Shown: one piece after another, positions 1-8,623 of the stretch | Position numbering within the stretch: position 1 is the stretch's first letter | How the letters are laid out: each line of letters begins with the position of its first letter | Assembly (NCBI RefSeq): GCF_019635155.1 | Contig: NZ_JAHBZY010000001.1 | Coordinates: 1-64,000, forward strand | Length of the DNA: 64,000 nt | Reading direction: 5' to 3' | Origin: Nitrosomonas sp. | GTDB taxonomy: Bacteria; Pseudomonadota; Gammaproteobacteria; Burkholderiales; Nitrosomonadaceae | The notes under the pieces: model-generated | Seen by the model: the letters and a program-made list of their open reading frames with translations, nothing else | What the model was told of the DNA's origin: nothing | The model's database searches: none | Program-made: the position numbers and the translations under genes

Positions 1-25
1 CAACCCAGCAGCCACGGTTAGAATT

Positions 26-140
26 AAGGAAATATTGATTAATTTAACGACCGTGATGAAGTGCGAGGCGCACGGAACACAGTAATATAGGTATATCAAT
101 CAGATAGGCGAGAGAGCGAGTACTGTCAACAAACAAAGAA
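26..140 (+). repeat. Degenerate copy of a dispersed repeat (MITE-like family A)
   Basis: Positions about 26-125 align without gaps to the element at 16557-16656, at roughly four-fifths identity over the core. Shared blocks include GATTAATT at the left arm, GCGAGGCGCACGGAAC in the core and AGATAGGCGAG further right. The right inverted-repeat arm of the full element is not recognisable here, so this copy looks truncated or decayed. The rest of 1-298 holds no convincing gene; a short open frame at 219-491 mostly overlaps the neighbouring gene antisense and is not supported. Confidence 0.7.
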
Positions 141-298
141 TAAACCGCTATCTCATGTGCGCGATAGATCAACCTTGTAACGCCGAACAAACGCTGATCA
201 TTAAAAGCAAGTTACTGGTTGAAGAACGATCAAATCATCGATAGGTGGAAAGATAAGGCGGGGCAAAGTATAGCCGTAACCATCTATATTCAAATCAT

Positions 299-1273
299 CT
301 ATTGGAACGAGAGTCGCGCACAGGCCTCTGTGATAGCCTTCAAATTGCGCAAGCATCCCATCCACTCCAGCGGTATTGAATTGAAATCGTTTTGTTGCGT
401 GGTATGCGCAGCCATGATCGCACCGAGCATAATTGAGCGACCGCAGCTATCGCCACCGATGCGAATATTTTCTTCGATGGCGGTACGATAATCGGGCGCA
501 TGATTGGCGATATGCGCGATCAGCGGCAGGCCCTCGAGCACATGGCAAGCAATGCCGAAGCGCTTGCCGATGGCTGCACCGTCAAAGATTTTAGCTTGCA
601 GCGATTCCTCCAATAGTGGTTTCACGGATGCATTTGCATACGGCAGCGATGCAGTCAGCGCCTTTGCGACCGGCATACCGCCTAACACTTGAAATAGCAC
701 CATACCGGCATAATGCGCCGCTGCTACAGCGGTATCGTTATCGTTGGTTAAGCGCACCACCTGTTCGATTTTAATACTCAATGCTTCATGCGATCCGCTA
801 TGCGTCGCAACAACTACCGGCAATGCCGCCAATGCGGCGAACTGATCGTCATCGGCGCCTGAGTTCTCCGGAAATTCTTCGGGTTTCAACGCTAACAAGG
901 TCTGCAAAGTTTGCCGCGTCGGCGAATCGACATAGCCGGTATAAGCACCACCCGGACCGAAATAACTGCGGTACTCGGTCTGATAAGCGACACGGTCGAA
1001 TTGGCCATGTTGCGCAATATGCCGCAGCATCAGCCAACACAATTCGCCGTAACCCGACGAGTCGCCTACGGTTTTCCGGTCATGCGCAAAGTAACCGCTG
1101 ACGCCTTCGTAATCCTCCGCGCAAGGCGGCAGAAACACCAATCCTTTGGTTTTCTCAATCTGCGCGATGCGTTCGGCATCGTATAGCCAATGCAACCCGA
1201 GCGCGGCGGCATCCGCCACCAATGCACCCATAATCGCGGCTACCCGAGGCGTTAAGCGAATATTGGTATTCAT
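299..1273 (-). CDS. ADP-ribosylglycohydrolase (ARH/crystallin J1-like) family protein
   Basis: A 324-residue protein of the ADP-ribosylglycohydrolase fold, whose active members remove ADP-ribose from proteins using two Mg ions held by acidic residues. The family N-terminus GALVADAAALGLHWLYD is at residues 16-32, a TNDNDT acidic stretch lies in the middle, and GGDSCGR lies near the C-terminus where active enzymes usually have GGDxDT. The second metal-binding Asp of that motif is therefore absent, as in crystallin J1-type members, so the substrate and even catalysis are uncertain. The start codon overlaps the stop of the upstream YcaR-like gene by one base (TGATG), which indicates translational coupling. 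It is the last gene of the mnmG-rsmG-parA-parB run. Confidence 0.8.
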   Translation of the reverse strand: MNTNIRLTPRVAAIMGALVADAAALGLHWLYDAERIAQIEKTKGLVFLPPCAEDYEGVSGYFAHDRKTVGDSSGYGELCWLMLRHIAQHGQFDRVAYQTEYRSYFGPGGAYTGYVDSPTRQTLQTLLALKPEEFPENSGADDDQFAALAALPVVVATHSGSHEALSIKIEQVVRLTNDNDTAVAAAHYAGMVLFQVLGGMPVAKALTASLPYANASVKPLLEESLQAKIFDGAAIGKRFGIACHVLEGLPLIAHIANHAPDYRTAIEENIRIGGDSCGRSIMLGAIMAAHTTQQNDFNSIPLEWMGCLRNLKAITEACARLSFQ

Positions 1274-1458
1274 CAGTTATCAATCTCGACTTCGTCGGGA
1301 ATCCGGCGCGCCTCATCGACGAGCATTACCGGAATACCGTCCTTGATTTGAAACGCTAACCGATCCGGCTTGCAAATCAATTCCTTGTCTTCTTTTTTGT
1401 AAATCAGCGGTCCCTTGCACAACGGGCAGACCAAAATATCCAATAATCGTGCATCCAT
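1273..1458 (-). CDS. YcaR/Trm112-like small zinc-ribbon-type protein (UPF0434)
   Basis: A 61-residue protein with a CPLCKGPL knuckle near residue 11, a second cysteine in [11 protein letters not shown], and the family-typical DGIPVML stretch before an acidic tail. Members are related to Trm112, the small partner that stabilises methyltransferases in eukaryotes and archaea. The bacterial protein is often next to lipid A kinase or CMP-KDO genes and has no settled function. Here it sits between parB and an ADP-ribosylglycohydrolase homologue, which gives no further clue. Length and motif match the family closely. Confidence 0.88.
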   Translation of the reverse strand: MDARLLDILVCPLCKGPLIYKKEDKELICKPDRLAFQIKDGIPVMLVDEARRIPDEVEIDN

Positions 1459-1498
1459 AATTTTTCCTTGCTCTCTTTAATTGTGTCGACCGGCTATT

Positions 1499-2338
1499 TT
1501 ATAACTTGCGCAGTATGTCATCCAGTTGGTCCAAGCTTGTATAGTGAATTACGATATTGCCTTGGCCATTTTTTTTCGGCTTGATCGCCACCTGCGCTCC
1601 CAAGCGCTCGGATACATCTTCTTGCAACCGCAGTAGATCGCGATCGGGCTTTGTAATTTTTTTCGCTACCGGTTGTTCCAGTTGATTGACCATTTTTTCC
1701 GTTTCGCGCACCGACAATTGCTTGTGCACAATCACGTTGGCAATCCGGATTTGTTGTGCGGCATTCAGTGATAATAACGCCCGGCCATGCCCCATGTCGA
1801 TCTTGCCTTGCATCATCAATTCCTGTACCGGCAGGGATAAATTCAATAACCGCAACAAATTGGAAATGGTGCTGCGCGAATTACCGAGCGCTGTTCCCGC
1901 AGTTTGATGGGTCATGCCGAATTCGTTGATCAGGCGCTGAATCCCGAGCGCTTGTTCGAGTGGATTCAAATTTTCACGCTGAATGTTCTCGATCAACGAC
2001 ATGGCCAATGCCGATTCATCCGGTACTTTGCGGATCAATACCGGTACTTCCGTCAACCCGGCCAACTGCGCGGCACGCCAGCGGCGCTCTCCGGCGATAA
2101 TTTCAAAGCGATCGTCGGCAACCGGCCGTGCCAGAATCGGCTGCATAATACCCTGCGCTTTGATCGATTCGGCCAATTCCGTCAGCGCCGCTTCATCCAT
2201 ATTGGTTCGCGGCTGATATTTGCCAGGCTGCAGCTTGGTGATAGCCAAATTCTGCAATGGTTCATCCACCACACCTTCGGCACCAGTGCTCGCCAGCAAT
2301 GCATCCAAACCGCGTCCTAAGCCTATCTGCTTGGTCAT
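1499..2338 (-). CDS. parB: Chromosome-partitioning protein ParB
   Basis: A 279-residue CTP-dependent clamp that loads on parS and spreads to mark the origin region for segregation and SMC loading. The CTPase patch GERRWRAAQLAGL is at residues 83-95, followed by ENIQRENLNPLEQA at about 117-130. A helix-turn-helix for parS recognition is at about 143-164, and a C-terminal dimerisation domain ends the protein. It lies 24 bases downstream of parA on the same strand, and a near-consensus parS is at 5706-5721, so the complete ParABS module is within 4 kb. All family regions are present and the length is normal. Confidence 0.97.
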   Translation of the reverse strand: MTKQIGLGRGLDALLASTGAEGVVDEPLQNLAITKLQPGKYQPRTNMDEAALTELAESIKAQGIMQPILARPVADDRFEIIAGERRWRAAQLAGLTEVPVLIRKVPDESALAMSLIENIQRENLNPLEQALGIQRLINEFGMTHQTAGTALGNSRSTISNLLRLLNLSLPVQELMMQGKIDMGHGRALLSLNAAQQIRIANVIVHKQLSVRETEKMVNQLEQPVAKKITKPDRDLLRLQEDVSERLGAQVAIKPKKNGQGNIVIHYTSLDQLDDILRKL

Positions 2339-2362
2339 AGTGCCGCTTCCTTGTGATCGTAA

Positions 2363-3121
2363 TCACGCATTTATAATCTCCTTCGCCAAATCCAAGTAGG
2401 CCTGCGCACCCTTCGATTGCTCATCGTGATACATCACCGGCAAGCCGAAGCCGGGCGCCTCCGCCAAGCGCACATTGCGTGGAATCACAGTGCGGTAAAC
2501 TTTATCGCCGAAATGTTTTTTCAATTGATCGGATACTTGCTGCGCCAGGATATTGCGCGGGTCGAACATGGTGCGCAGCAGTCCCTCGATGCGCAACGCC
2601 GGGTTGAAACTGCCGCGTACCCGCTTGATGGTATTAACCAAGTCACTCAAGCCTTCGAGCGCGTAATATTCGCATTGCATCGGAATCATCACCGCATGCG
2701 CCGCACATAAACCGTTCAATGTCAGCAAATTTAGGGCAGGCGGACAATCGATCAAAATATAATCGTACTCAAACTGAATATCTTCCAAGGCTGTTTTCAG
2801 CCGCGCTTCACGTTGCGGAAAATCGACCATTTCGACTTCGGCACCGGCCAAATCACGGTTGGCGGGAATCAAATCGTATTTTCCTTGCGTTTCACTCACC
2901 AATGCCTCGCGGATACCCGCGCTGCCAAGCAACACATGATAGACCGTGGTTTTGACCATCTGCTTATTGGTACCGCTACCCATCGTGGCGTTACCTTGCG
3001 GGTCGAGATCGATCAGCAGCACGCATTTATCCGCAGCGGCCAAGCTGGCGGCCAGATTCACGCTGGTGGTGGTTTTACCGACGCCGCCTTTTTGATTGGT
3101 AATCGCAAGTATTTTGGTCAT
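2363..3121 (-). CDS. parA: Chromosome-partitioning ATPase ParA (Soj)
   Basis: A 252-residue deviant-Walker ATPase that forms the nucleoid-bound gradient used by ParB-parS to move the origin. The deviant Walker A KGGVGKTT is at residues 11-18, the following Asp motif is LLIDLDPQGN, and a Walker B-like ILIDCPPALN is at about 123-132. Its ATG overlaps the stop of rsmG in an ATGA arrangement, so the two are translationally coupled in the conserved mnmG-rsmG-parA-parB operon. No sensory N-terminal extension is present, as expected for the chromosomal type. Confidence 0.97.
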   Translation of the reverse strand: MTKILAITNQKGGVGKTTTSVNLAASLAAADKCVLLIDLDPQGNATMGSGTNKQMVKTTVYHVLLGSAGIREALVSETQGKYDLIPANRDLAGAEVEMVDFPQREARLKTALEDIQFEYDYILIDCPPALNLLTLNGLCAAHAVMIPMQCEYYALEGLSDLVNTIKRVRGSFNPALRIEGLLRTMFDPRNILAQQVSDQLKKHFGDKVYRTVIPRNVRLAEAPGFGLPVMYHDEQSKGAQAYLDLAKEIINA

Positions 3122-3759
3122 GGCCGTTCGTGCCTGATGATGATTAATTGACGCATCGCTTCCAATCCGGGTACATGGAGCGTTACGATGTTTTCAATTG
3201 CAAACGGCGCTTGTATCTGCCGCCGCTCTTGCTTCGTGCAATTACCTTTCATCGCCGCCCAGCGGCAATCGCTGTTTGCCGCCGCCCATTGCCGGGTTAG
3301 CGCAATAAACTCACCCAATTCCGAGAATGCGCGCGAGACAATGGTATTCGCCGGTTTTGCTTCGATCTGTTCGATGCGTTGCGCCATGATTTGAATATTC
3401 TGCAATTTTAATTCGATCTTAGCCTGCTGCAAAAATGCGGCTCTCTTTTGATTGCTTTCCACCAGCATCACCTGCCAATCGGGTTTCGCCAGCGCAATCG
3501 GTATGCCCGGTAACCCCGCACCGGTACCGACATCGACGATCTGCGGCCCGTGAATATGTGGCAGCACCACCAAGCTATCGAGCACATGCTGCACCAGCAT
3601 GTCGCGCGGATCGCGGATCGCCGTCAGGTTATGCACCCGGTTCCACTTCTCAAGCAACAATAAATAGCGTTCAATACTTTCGGAAAGCTGCCCCGTTTCA
3701 ACGCTGAAATGGCTATCCAGCGCCCGCAACGACTGCTCGATTTGCGGCAACAGACTCAT
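3118..3759 (-). CDS. rsmG: 16S rRNA (guanine-N7) methyltransferase RsmG (GidB)
   Basis: A 213-residue class I SAM methyltransferase that makes m7G527 in 16S rRNA; loss of the enzyme gives low-level streptomycin resistance in other bacteria. The SAM-binding loop [16 protein letters not shown] is at residues 75-90, with [13 protein letters not shown] upstream as in the family. Its ATG overlaps the stop codon of mnmG (ATGA), the usual gidA-gidB coupling. Length is normal. Confidence 0.97.
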   Translation of the reverse strand: MSLLPQIEQSLRALDSHFSVETGQLSESIERYLLLLEKWNRVHNLTAIRDPRDMLVQHVLDSLVVLPHIHGPQIVDVGTGAGLPGIPIALAKPDWQVMLVESNQKRAAFLQQAKIELKLQNIQIMAQRIEQIEAKPANTIVSRAFSELGEFIALTRQWAAANSDCRWAAMKGNCTKQERRQIQAPFAIENIVTLHVPGLEAMRQLIIIRHERP

Positions 3760-5654
3760 GCAGTCTGTTGTTTGCCGTCTGGCGCAAATCCGCGTTTCAA
3801 ATGCACCAGCAACAACGAAATCGCCGCCGGCGTTACGCCGGAGATGCGCGATGCTTGCCCGACGGTCTCCGGCTTGTGCAGATTCAATTTCTGCTGCACT
3901 TCGTTCGACAAGCCTTTCACCGCGCGGTAATCGATATCCTTCGGCAATAACGTATTTTCGTATTGCGCCTGGCGCACCACTTCTTCCTGCTGACGCTGAA
4001 TATAGCCGTAGTATTTGGCTTGAATTTCCACCTGTTCGGCAACTTGCGCGTTGATGACCGCTTCGCCCGCGCCGGGCAACGTCATCAGCGTTGCATAGGT
4101 TACATCCGGGCGTTTCAGCAATTCGGCCAAAGTATATTCGCGCTCAATGCCTTTACCGAGCACACGCATCGCATCCTGCTCCGGCAGAGTGCCCGGGAAT
4201 ACCCGGATCGAATCGAGTCGTTGTTGTTCCTTGATAATAGCTTCTTGCTTGACTGAAAACGCGCTCCACCGCTGATCGCCGATGAGACCGAGTTTTCTGC
4301 CGGTTTCGGTCAAACGCAAATCGGCATTGTCTTCACGCAACTGCAAGCGGTATTCGGCACGGCTGGTAAACATGCGGTACGGTTCCGTCACGCCGGACGT
4401 CACCAAATCGTCAACCATTACGCCGAGATAAGCTTCGTGACGTTGCGGCGACCAGGCTTCTTTTTCATGAACCTTCAGCGCGGCATTAATGCCTGCCAGC
4501 AATCCTTGCGCAGCGGCTTCTTCGTAACCGGTAGTGCCGTTGATTTGTCCGGCGAAAAACAGATTTTCGATGGTTTTGGTTTCCAACGAACGCTTCAAAT
4601 TGCGCGGATCGAAATAATCGTACTCGATCGCGTAGCCGGGGCGCGTGATATGTGCGTTTTCCAGTCCGGCAATCGAATGAATCAGCTCGACCTGCACGTC
4701 GAACGACAAACTGGTCGAAATACCGTTCGGGTAAATTTCATGCGTATGTAACCCTTCCGGCTCAAGAAAAATCTGGTGCGATGCACGCTCGGAAAAGCGC
4801 ACGACCTTGTCCTCGATCGACGGGCAATAACGTGGCCCAACGCCTTCGATTTTCCCGGTATACAACGGCGAATCGACCAAACCGTCGCGGATGATATCGT
4901 GCGTTTCGGCATTGGTGTGCGTGATCCAGCACGAAATCTGGCGCGGATGCCGGATGCCGGTGTCGATCAACGAAAAAAACGGCGCCGGTTGATCGCCGGG
5001 TTGTTCCAATAATTTGGAATAATCCATGCTGCGGCCGTCGATACGCGGCGGCGTGCCGGTTTTCAAACGTCCCGCTGGAAATTCCATGTCGCGCAAGCGC
5101 TGCGCCAACGTCAACGCCGGCGGATCACCCGCGCGGCCTGCTTTGAAGTGGGTTTTGCCGATATGCGCCAATCCGGCGAGGAACGTGCCAACCGTCAGAA
5201 TCACAACACGCGCGCGGATTTGCAATTGCAACTGCGTCACCACCCCAACCACGCGATCCCGCTCGATGATTAAATCGTCCACCGCTTGCTGCATCACGCG
5301 CAAATTCGGTTGATTCTCAACCCGACTACGGATCGCTTGCTTGTACAATACCCGATCGGCCTGCGCGCGCGTCGCCCTGACCGCCGGGCCTTTGCTCGAA
5401 TTCAACACGCGAAACTGAATCCCTGCCTCATCCGCCGCCAATCCCATCGCGCCGCCGAGTGCATCGATTTCCTTGACCAAATGACTCTTGCCGATACCGC
5501 CGATCGACGGATTGCACGACATCTGCCCGATGGTTTCGATATTATGCGTCAACAATAACGTCTTGCAGCCCATCCGCGCCGCCGCCAGCGCCGCTTCCGT
5601 CCCGGCATGCCCGCCGCCAACTACAATAATGTCAAAATCCGAATGATGATTCAT
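3756..5654 (-). CDS. mnmG: tRNA uridine 5-carboxymethylaminomethyl modification enzyme MnmG (GidA)
   Basis: A 632-residue FAD protein that works with MnmE to modify U34 of tRNAs reading two-codon families. The FAD dinucleotide-binding motif [17 protein letters not shown] starts at residue 13, and the family signature around [20 protein letters not shown] follows. The C-terminal helical domain that contacts MnmE and tRNA is complete. It is the first gene of the minus-strand run rsmG-parA-parB. The upstream spacer carries a parS site 52 bases from its start codon, so ParB spreading could influence its expression; that last point is inference. Confidence 0.97.
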   Translation of the reverse strand: MNHHSDFDIIVVGGGHAGTEAALAAARMGCKTLLLTHNIETIGQMSCNPSIGGIGKSHLVKEIDALGGAMGLAADEAGIQFRVLNSSKGPAVRATRAQADRVLYKQAIRSRVENQPNLRVMQQAVDDLIIERDRVVGVVTQLQLQIRARVVILTVGTFLAGLAHIGKTHFKAGRAGDPPALTLAQRLRDMEFPAGRLKTGTPPRIDGRSMDYSKLLEQPGDQPAPFFSLIDTGIRHPRQISCWITHTNAETHDIIRDGLVDSPLYTGKIEGVGPRYCPSIEDKVVRFSERASHQIFLEPEGLHTHEIYPNGISTSLSFDVQVELIHSIAGLENAHITRPGYAIEYDYFDPRNLKRSLETKTIENLFFAGQINGTTGYEEAAAQGLLAGINAALKVHEKEAWSPQRHEAYLGVMVDDLVTSGVTEPYRMFTSRAEYRLQLREDNADLRLTETGRKLGLIGDQRWSAFSVKQEAIIKEQQRLDSIRVFPGTLPEQDAMRVLGKGIEREYTLAELLKRPDVTYATLMTLPGAGEAVINAQVAEQVEIQAKYYGYIQRQQEEVVRQAQYENTLLPKDIDYRAVKGLSNEVQQKLNLHKPETVGQASRISGVTPAAISLLLVHLKRGFAPDGKQQTA

Positions 5655-5705
5655 TGTCCTAAAATTATTGAAAATCCGAGTGATACGAAAGAAAATCCGC
5701 TGGAA

Positions 5706-5721
5706 TGTTTCACGTGAAACC
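5706..5721. promoter_or_regulatory. parS: parS centromere site
   Basis: TGTTTCACGTGAAACC matches the widespread parS consensus TGTTTCACGTGAAACA at 15 of 16 bases and keeps the perfect GTTTCACGTGAAAC palindrome. It lies upstream of mnmG and about 2.6 kb from parA, the normal origin-proximal location. No second copy was noticed in the window. Confidence 0.93.
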
Positions 5722-5850
5722 TTTTTGCATAATTAGCCAAAAGGTTGAAAAGTTTGAATGCGATTATAGGTGGTGGGCCAGAATGAAAGCAAGCGGAAGT
5801 TACAAAGAATTGGCGGATACGAGCAGTATCAAGCTCCCATCATTCTTGCG

Positions 5851-6168
5851 TCAAAGCAATACCTGCACAACCACTCTATCGCGTTCGATCACCTTTTTAA
5901 AAGCCTCACTCGCCGTTGACCAATCGACGATGTCCACTTTGTAAGGCAGATCCGATTCCGCGAAAGCTTCCGTCAATTGTGCAGCCAAATCTATTCCAAG
6001 CGGCTTTCCCCCGTTGATCGCCAAATCCAGATCGGAGTATTGCTTGGCGCGGCCGGTCGCGCGGGAACCGAAAGCCCACACGGCACAATCCGGAACATGT
6101 GCACGCAAAATGTCTCGTATGACCAGCCAATCGGCTTCGGATACGGTAATCGGTGGCCGGTCGCTCAT
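5851..6168 (-). CDS. MNT-domain nucleotidyltransferase, antitoxin of a HEPN/MNT pair (MntA-like)
   Basis: A 105-residue minimal nucleotidyltransferase. The catalytic pattern GSx10DxD is visible: GSRATGR at residues 34-40 and the two Asp residues at 46 and 48 (SDLDLA), with a later Asp in VDIVDW. In characterised HepT/MntA pairs this enzyme transfers AMP to a Tyr of the HEPN partner and silences it. Its ATG overlaps the HEPN stop codon (ATGA at 6165-6168). HI0073/HI0074-type pairs share the arrangement, and assignment between the two labels is not firm. Confidence 0.88.
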   Translation of the reverse strand: MSDRPPITVSEADWLVIRDILRAHVPDCAVWAFGSRATGRAKQYSDLDLAINGGKPLGIDLAAQLTEAFAESDLPYKVDIVDWSTASEAFKKVIERDRVVVQVLL

Positions 6169-6572
6169 TTTGCCAAACGTTGCGTCAATTGCTGATGCAG
6201 ATATTGCGCTTCCTTCAGAAAATTCGGAATCGCATCCACCACCTCGCGCGCAATGGCCTCATCATACGTATGGCTGGTTTTTGCCCGCATATCCCGATAC
6301 CGCCGCCATTGCGCCCAATCTCCGAGCAACAGACCCTGTTCATTGGCGGAATGTATCAAATAATGAAAATCGGCTTGGTCAAACTCCACCGGATTGGCTG
6401 CCGATGCTTCCAGGTAGCGCTTGAGCATTTTATGTGCAAGCTCGTAGGTAATTTTAAGGCGCTGAATCAAGCCATCGCGGATCTGCGTGTCGCTGATATC
6501 GGATTGATAGCGCACCCAGCCTTCCGCCAATCGGGTAATGGCATTCGTTAAAGAAGAAATATCGAGAGACAT
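6165..6572 (-). CDS. HEPN-domain toxin / nucleotidyltransferase substrate-binding protein (HI0074/HepT-like)
   Basis: The protein starting at the ATG at 6572 has 135 residues and matches the HI0074-type HEPN family throughout. The open frame reaches further upstream, but the extra 50 residues do not resemble the family. The sequence RAKTSHTY fits the HEPN motif R-x4-H-x-Y; R and H form the RNase site, and the Tyr is the residue adenylylated by MntA in studied systems. The helical body (ITRLAEGWVRYQ, LIQRLKITYELAHKMLKRYL) is typical. It is followed directly by the MNT gene with a four-base overlap, so the pair looks intact and co-expressed. Confidence 0.83.
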   Translation of the reverse strand: MSLDISSLTNAITRLAEGWVRYQSDISDTQIRDGLIQRLKITYELAHKMLKRYLEASAANPVEFDQADFHYLIHSANEQGLLLGDWAQWRRYRDMRAKTSHTYDEAIAREVVDAIPNFLKEAQYLHQQLTQRLAK

Positions 6573-6796
6573 GGACGGAGCGCTGAATAAATGTGGATTC
6601 GAGAATATCATATTTTTCATTGATCCTTGAAAAGGGGCAAATTTGTCTTCATCAACAATCCCAGGCATACAGTCAATTTGCGAAGCTCGATTACCGGATA
6701 AACCGGTTGCAAAAATACTCAAAAATTTTCAGACAGTGCTACCATGCAATACTGCATCAATAGTATGATTAATTCACTCAATACTTGAAAATCAAC

Positions 6797-7051
6797 ATGG
6801 CAACCATACGAAAAACGATTACATTAACCGACAAGCAAGATCAATGGATCAAAACACAAATTGCAGCTGGCGGCTTCACCAATGACAGCGAATATATCCG
6901 TGATCTGGTACGCCGCGATCAGGAACAAAATGCGCAGTTTCTGGCATTAAAACAAGCCATTCAGGATGGATTGGAGAGCGGCGTAAGCAATAAGACGGTT
7001 GGCCAGATTTGGGAAGAAGCCGAGCAGCGTTCTAAAAATAAGCGTGGCTAA
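6797..7051 (+). CDS. parD: ParD-like ribbon-helix-helix antitoxin
   Basis: An 84-residue antitoxin beginning MATIRKTITLTDKQ, followed by the RHH helices (FTNDSEYIRDLVRRDQEQN) and a flexible C-terminal toxin-binding tail. A TTG 12 bases upstream is in frame, but the ATG at 6797 gives the family N-terminus. It is divergent from the HEPN gene. Its stop overlaps a GTG that begins the parE remnant. The partner looks truncated, so this antitoxin may be an orphan. Confidence 0.88.
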   Translation: MATIRKTITLTDKQDQWIKTQIAAGGFTNDSEYIRDLVRRDQEQNAQFLALKQAIQDGLESGVSNKTVGQIWEEAEQRSKNKRG

Positions 7052-7316
7052 ATTCCTGCTAACCAATCGGGCGGTCGCCGACCTGTCCGATATTGCTGAT
7101 TTTACCATTCAGACTTTTAGCATCGAACAGGCGAGATTTTATCGCGATGGACTCAATCATTGCTTTGAAATTCTGACTGAAAATTCTCATTTCACCGGAA
7201 CCGGACGATTTTCTGATCATTCCATTCACCAAAAACCGACTTTTCAGCAGAAAGGCAATGCTCGGAAAACACGATCACTGTTAAATTTTACATGCAAACG
7301 TAAGTCATTTAAGTGA
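7044..7316 (+). pseudogene. ParE-like toxin, C-terminally truncated
   Basis: A GTG at 7044 overlapping the parD stop opens a frame VAKFLLTNRAVADLSDIADF, which is typical of the ParE N-terminal helices. The similarity runs to about residue 50 (CFEILTEN). After that the remaining 40 residues do not show the expected ParE beta-sheet, lacking the usual histidine-rich SHVIFYR-type strand and the conserved C-terminal Arg. The missing part is not apparent in the other forward frames up to about 7420. I read this as a broken toxin beside an intact antitoxin. A divergent but functional C-terminus cannot be excluded from sequence alone. Confidence 0.65.
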
Positions 7317-7426
7317 TTTACAATTCTTGATATTTCTTTTAGATATCCAAGCACATTTGACAAATTAACGTTTGAGATAAGAGGTTCTGCGCGACTTTAT
7401 CCGGCAGCGCCCTCTGCATCACAGTA

Positions 7427-7735
7427 TTAGGCTTTGGGCCACGTTACCTTAATAGCAACATGCTGATTGTCAGCCGCTTTATAAAAAACGCGTCCATGAT
7501 CAAGATAAATCAAGAGCTCCAATTTCATTAGCGATCCTCTTGCATCATTTCCAGCATTCGCCAATACGTAGGCATAACCTTCTGGGGGTAGCAAGCATGG
7601 TGGGTAAGCCGTCCATTCTTCAGGAGCAGAACTTTTCTCAAACGCAGTAACAGCAATTGGCGCAAGAAACTCAATTTCTTGGCGGTTCATACAGGCTGTT
7701 TTGATTCGGGGGTAGCTGTCCTCATTGAATTCCAT
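7427..7735 (-). CDS. Hypothetical protein, second gene of a two-gene unit
   Basis: I do not recognise this 102-residue protein. It has no signal peptide or membrane segment, and is mildly acidic at the N-terminus (MEFNEDSYPRIK). It contains a proline-rich stretch around residue 44 (AYPPCLLPPEGYAYV) and a predicted beta-rich end. A GAGGT Shine-Dalgarno sequence precedes the ATG at 7735. It starts 9 bases after the stop of the exported protein gene upstream, so the two are probably co-transcribed. Confidence 0.6.
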   Translation of the reverse strand: MEFNEDSYPRIKTACMNRQEIEFLAPIAVTAFEKSSAPEEWTAYPPCLLPPEGYAYVLANAGNDARGSLMKLELLIYLDHGRVFYKAADNQHVAIKVTWPKA

Positions 7736-7744
7736 GTGCTTACC

Positions 7745-8104
7745 TCATTCCACCTTGCCGATAGAAACCCAACCGTCGCTTTTCTTTACGAGTCGGTATT
7801 TTTCAACAGCCTTTATCCGTCCAGTGGCAGGTGTGAAGACATCTGATTCGACATCGCAAATGTATCCAGCTTCTCCCCGTGCAGCAGCACATCCCAGTTT
7901 CTTTATTCCATGAATCGTGGGGCGAAGGTGTTGTGGCATTACCCCAGCTTTCTCGAGTTGTTGGATTGCCTCATCAGATTTAATCTTGATACTTTTCTCA
8001 ACATCCTCATTAGATGGAGGATTCTCCGCCATAACTACCTGTGAGGCAATGACAGACATGGCTAGAGCGACATATGACATGAAACCCATTTTCATCGATT
8101 GCAT
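7745..8104 (-). CDS. Hypothetical secreted protein with N-terminal signal peptide
   Basis: A 119-residue protein with a Sec-type signal peptide (MSYVALAMSVIASQVVMA, cleavage likely after VMA near residue 26), giving a mature protein of about 93 residues. The mature part has two cysteines (KLGCAAARGEAGYIC) that could form a disulphide in the periplasm, followed by a beta-rich C-terminus ending WVSIGKVE. A good AAGGAG precedes the ATG at 8104. I cannot assign a family. It is the first gene of a two-gene unit with the unknown protein downstream. Confidence 0.65.
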   Translation of the reverse strand: MQSMKMGFMSYVALAMSVIASQVVMAENPPSNEDVEKSIKIKSDEAIQQLEKAGVMPQHLRPTIHGIKKLGCAAARGEAGYICDVESDVFTPATGRIKAVEKYRLVKKSDGWVSIGKVE

Positions 8105-8335
8105 AGATTTCTCCTTGATGATGACTAAAGCCTAACAAAAATTAAACATCCAAAATAACGCAATATAATGCGTCAAAGATAAAATTAGCAAATAAAAACA
8201 GTATGCTATTTTCATTATCTTACTAAAAATACGTCAACTATGTTTTCAATATAACACATTTGATAAAAGCATCAGCAAGGGGGCTCGAACCAGGTTTATT
8301 GCAGAACATTCAACTGGCACACCGGTCAATCGCTT

Positions 8336-8620
8336 TCACCCAACAACCAACCCCACATGCTGCCCCGTGCGAGTGGTCAATGTTATCAGCATGTCCAGGC
8401 TGAATTTTTCCCATTTGCCGCGCATCAGGTCGGATACGCGGGATTGCCCAATGCCCAATTTTTCTGCGGCCCCTTGCTGGGTCCAGTCGCGTTGCTTGAT
8501 GGTATCGCGCAAACGCGCCATCAATTCCGCTCGCATGGCAAGCAATGTGGATTCTTCGGCGGAGAAACCAAGGTCGGCGAAAACATTGCCGCTGGAATCA
8601 GTTACCGGTTCTTCATTCAT
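8336..8620 (-). CDS. higA: HigA-like XRE-family antitoxin
   Basis: A 94-residue protein with a helix-turn-helix at about residues 44-65 (TQQGAAEKLGIGQSRVSDL) followed by KWEKFSLDMLITL, the typical shape of antitoxins paired with Gp49/RelE-type toxins. These proteins bind the toxin and repress their own operon. The gene is intact and lies 3 bases after the toxin frame, in the toxin-first order of higBA loci. The toxin carries an early stop, so the antitoxin may act alone. Confidence 0.88.
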   Translation of the reverse strand: MNEEPVTDSSGNVFADLGFSAEESTLLAMRAELMARLRDTIKQRDWTQQGAAEKLGIGQSRVSDLMRGKWEKFSLDMLITLTTRTGQHVGLVVG

Positions 8621-8623
8621 GAT

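Noticed and set aside
8281..8310. tRNA-like T-arm (GGTTCGAGCCCC on the minus strand) in the spacer before higA
   Set aside because: The flanking bases do not form a T stem, and no D arm, anticodon arm or acceptor stem is found nearby. It may be a chance match or an attachment-site scrap; too weak to list.
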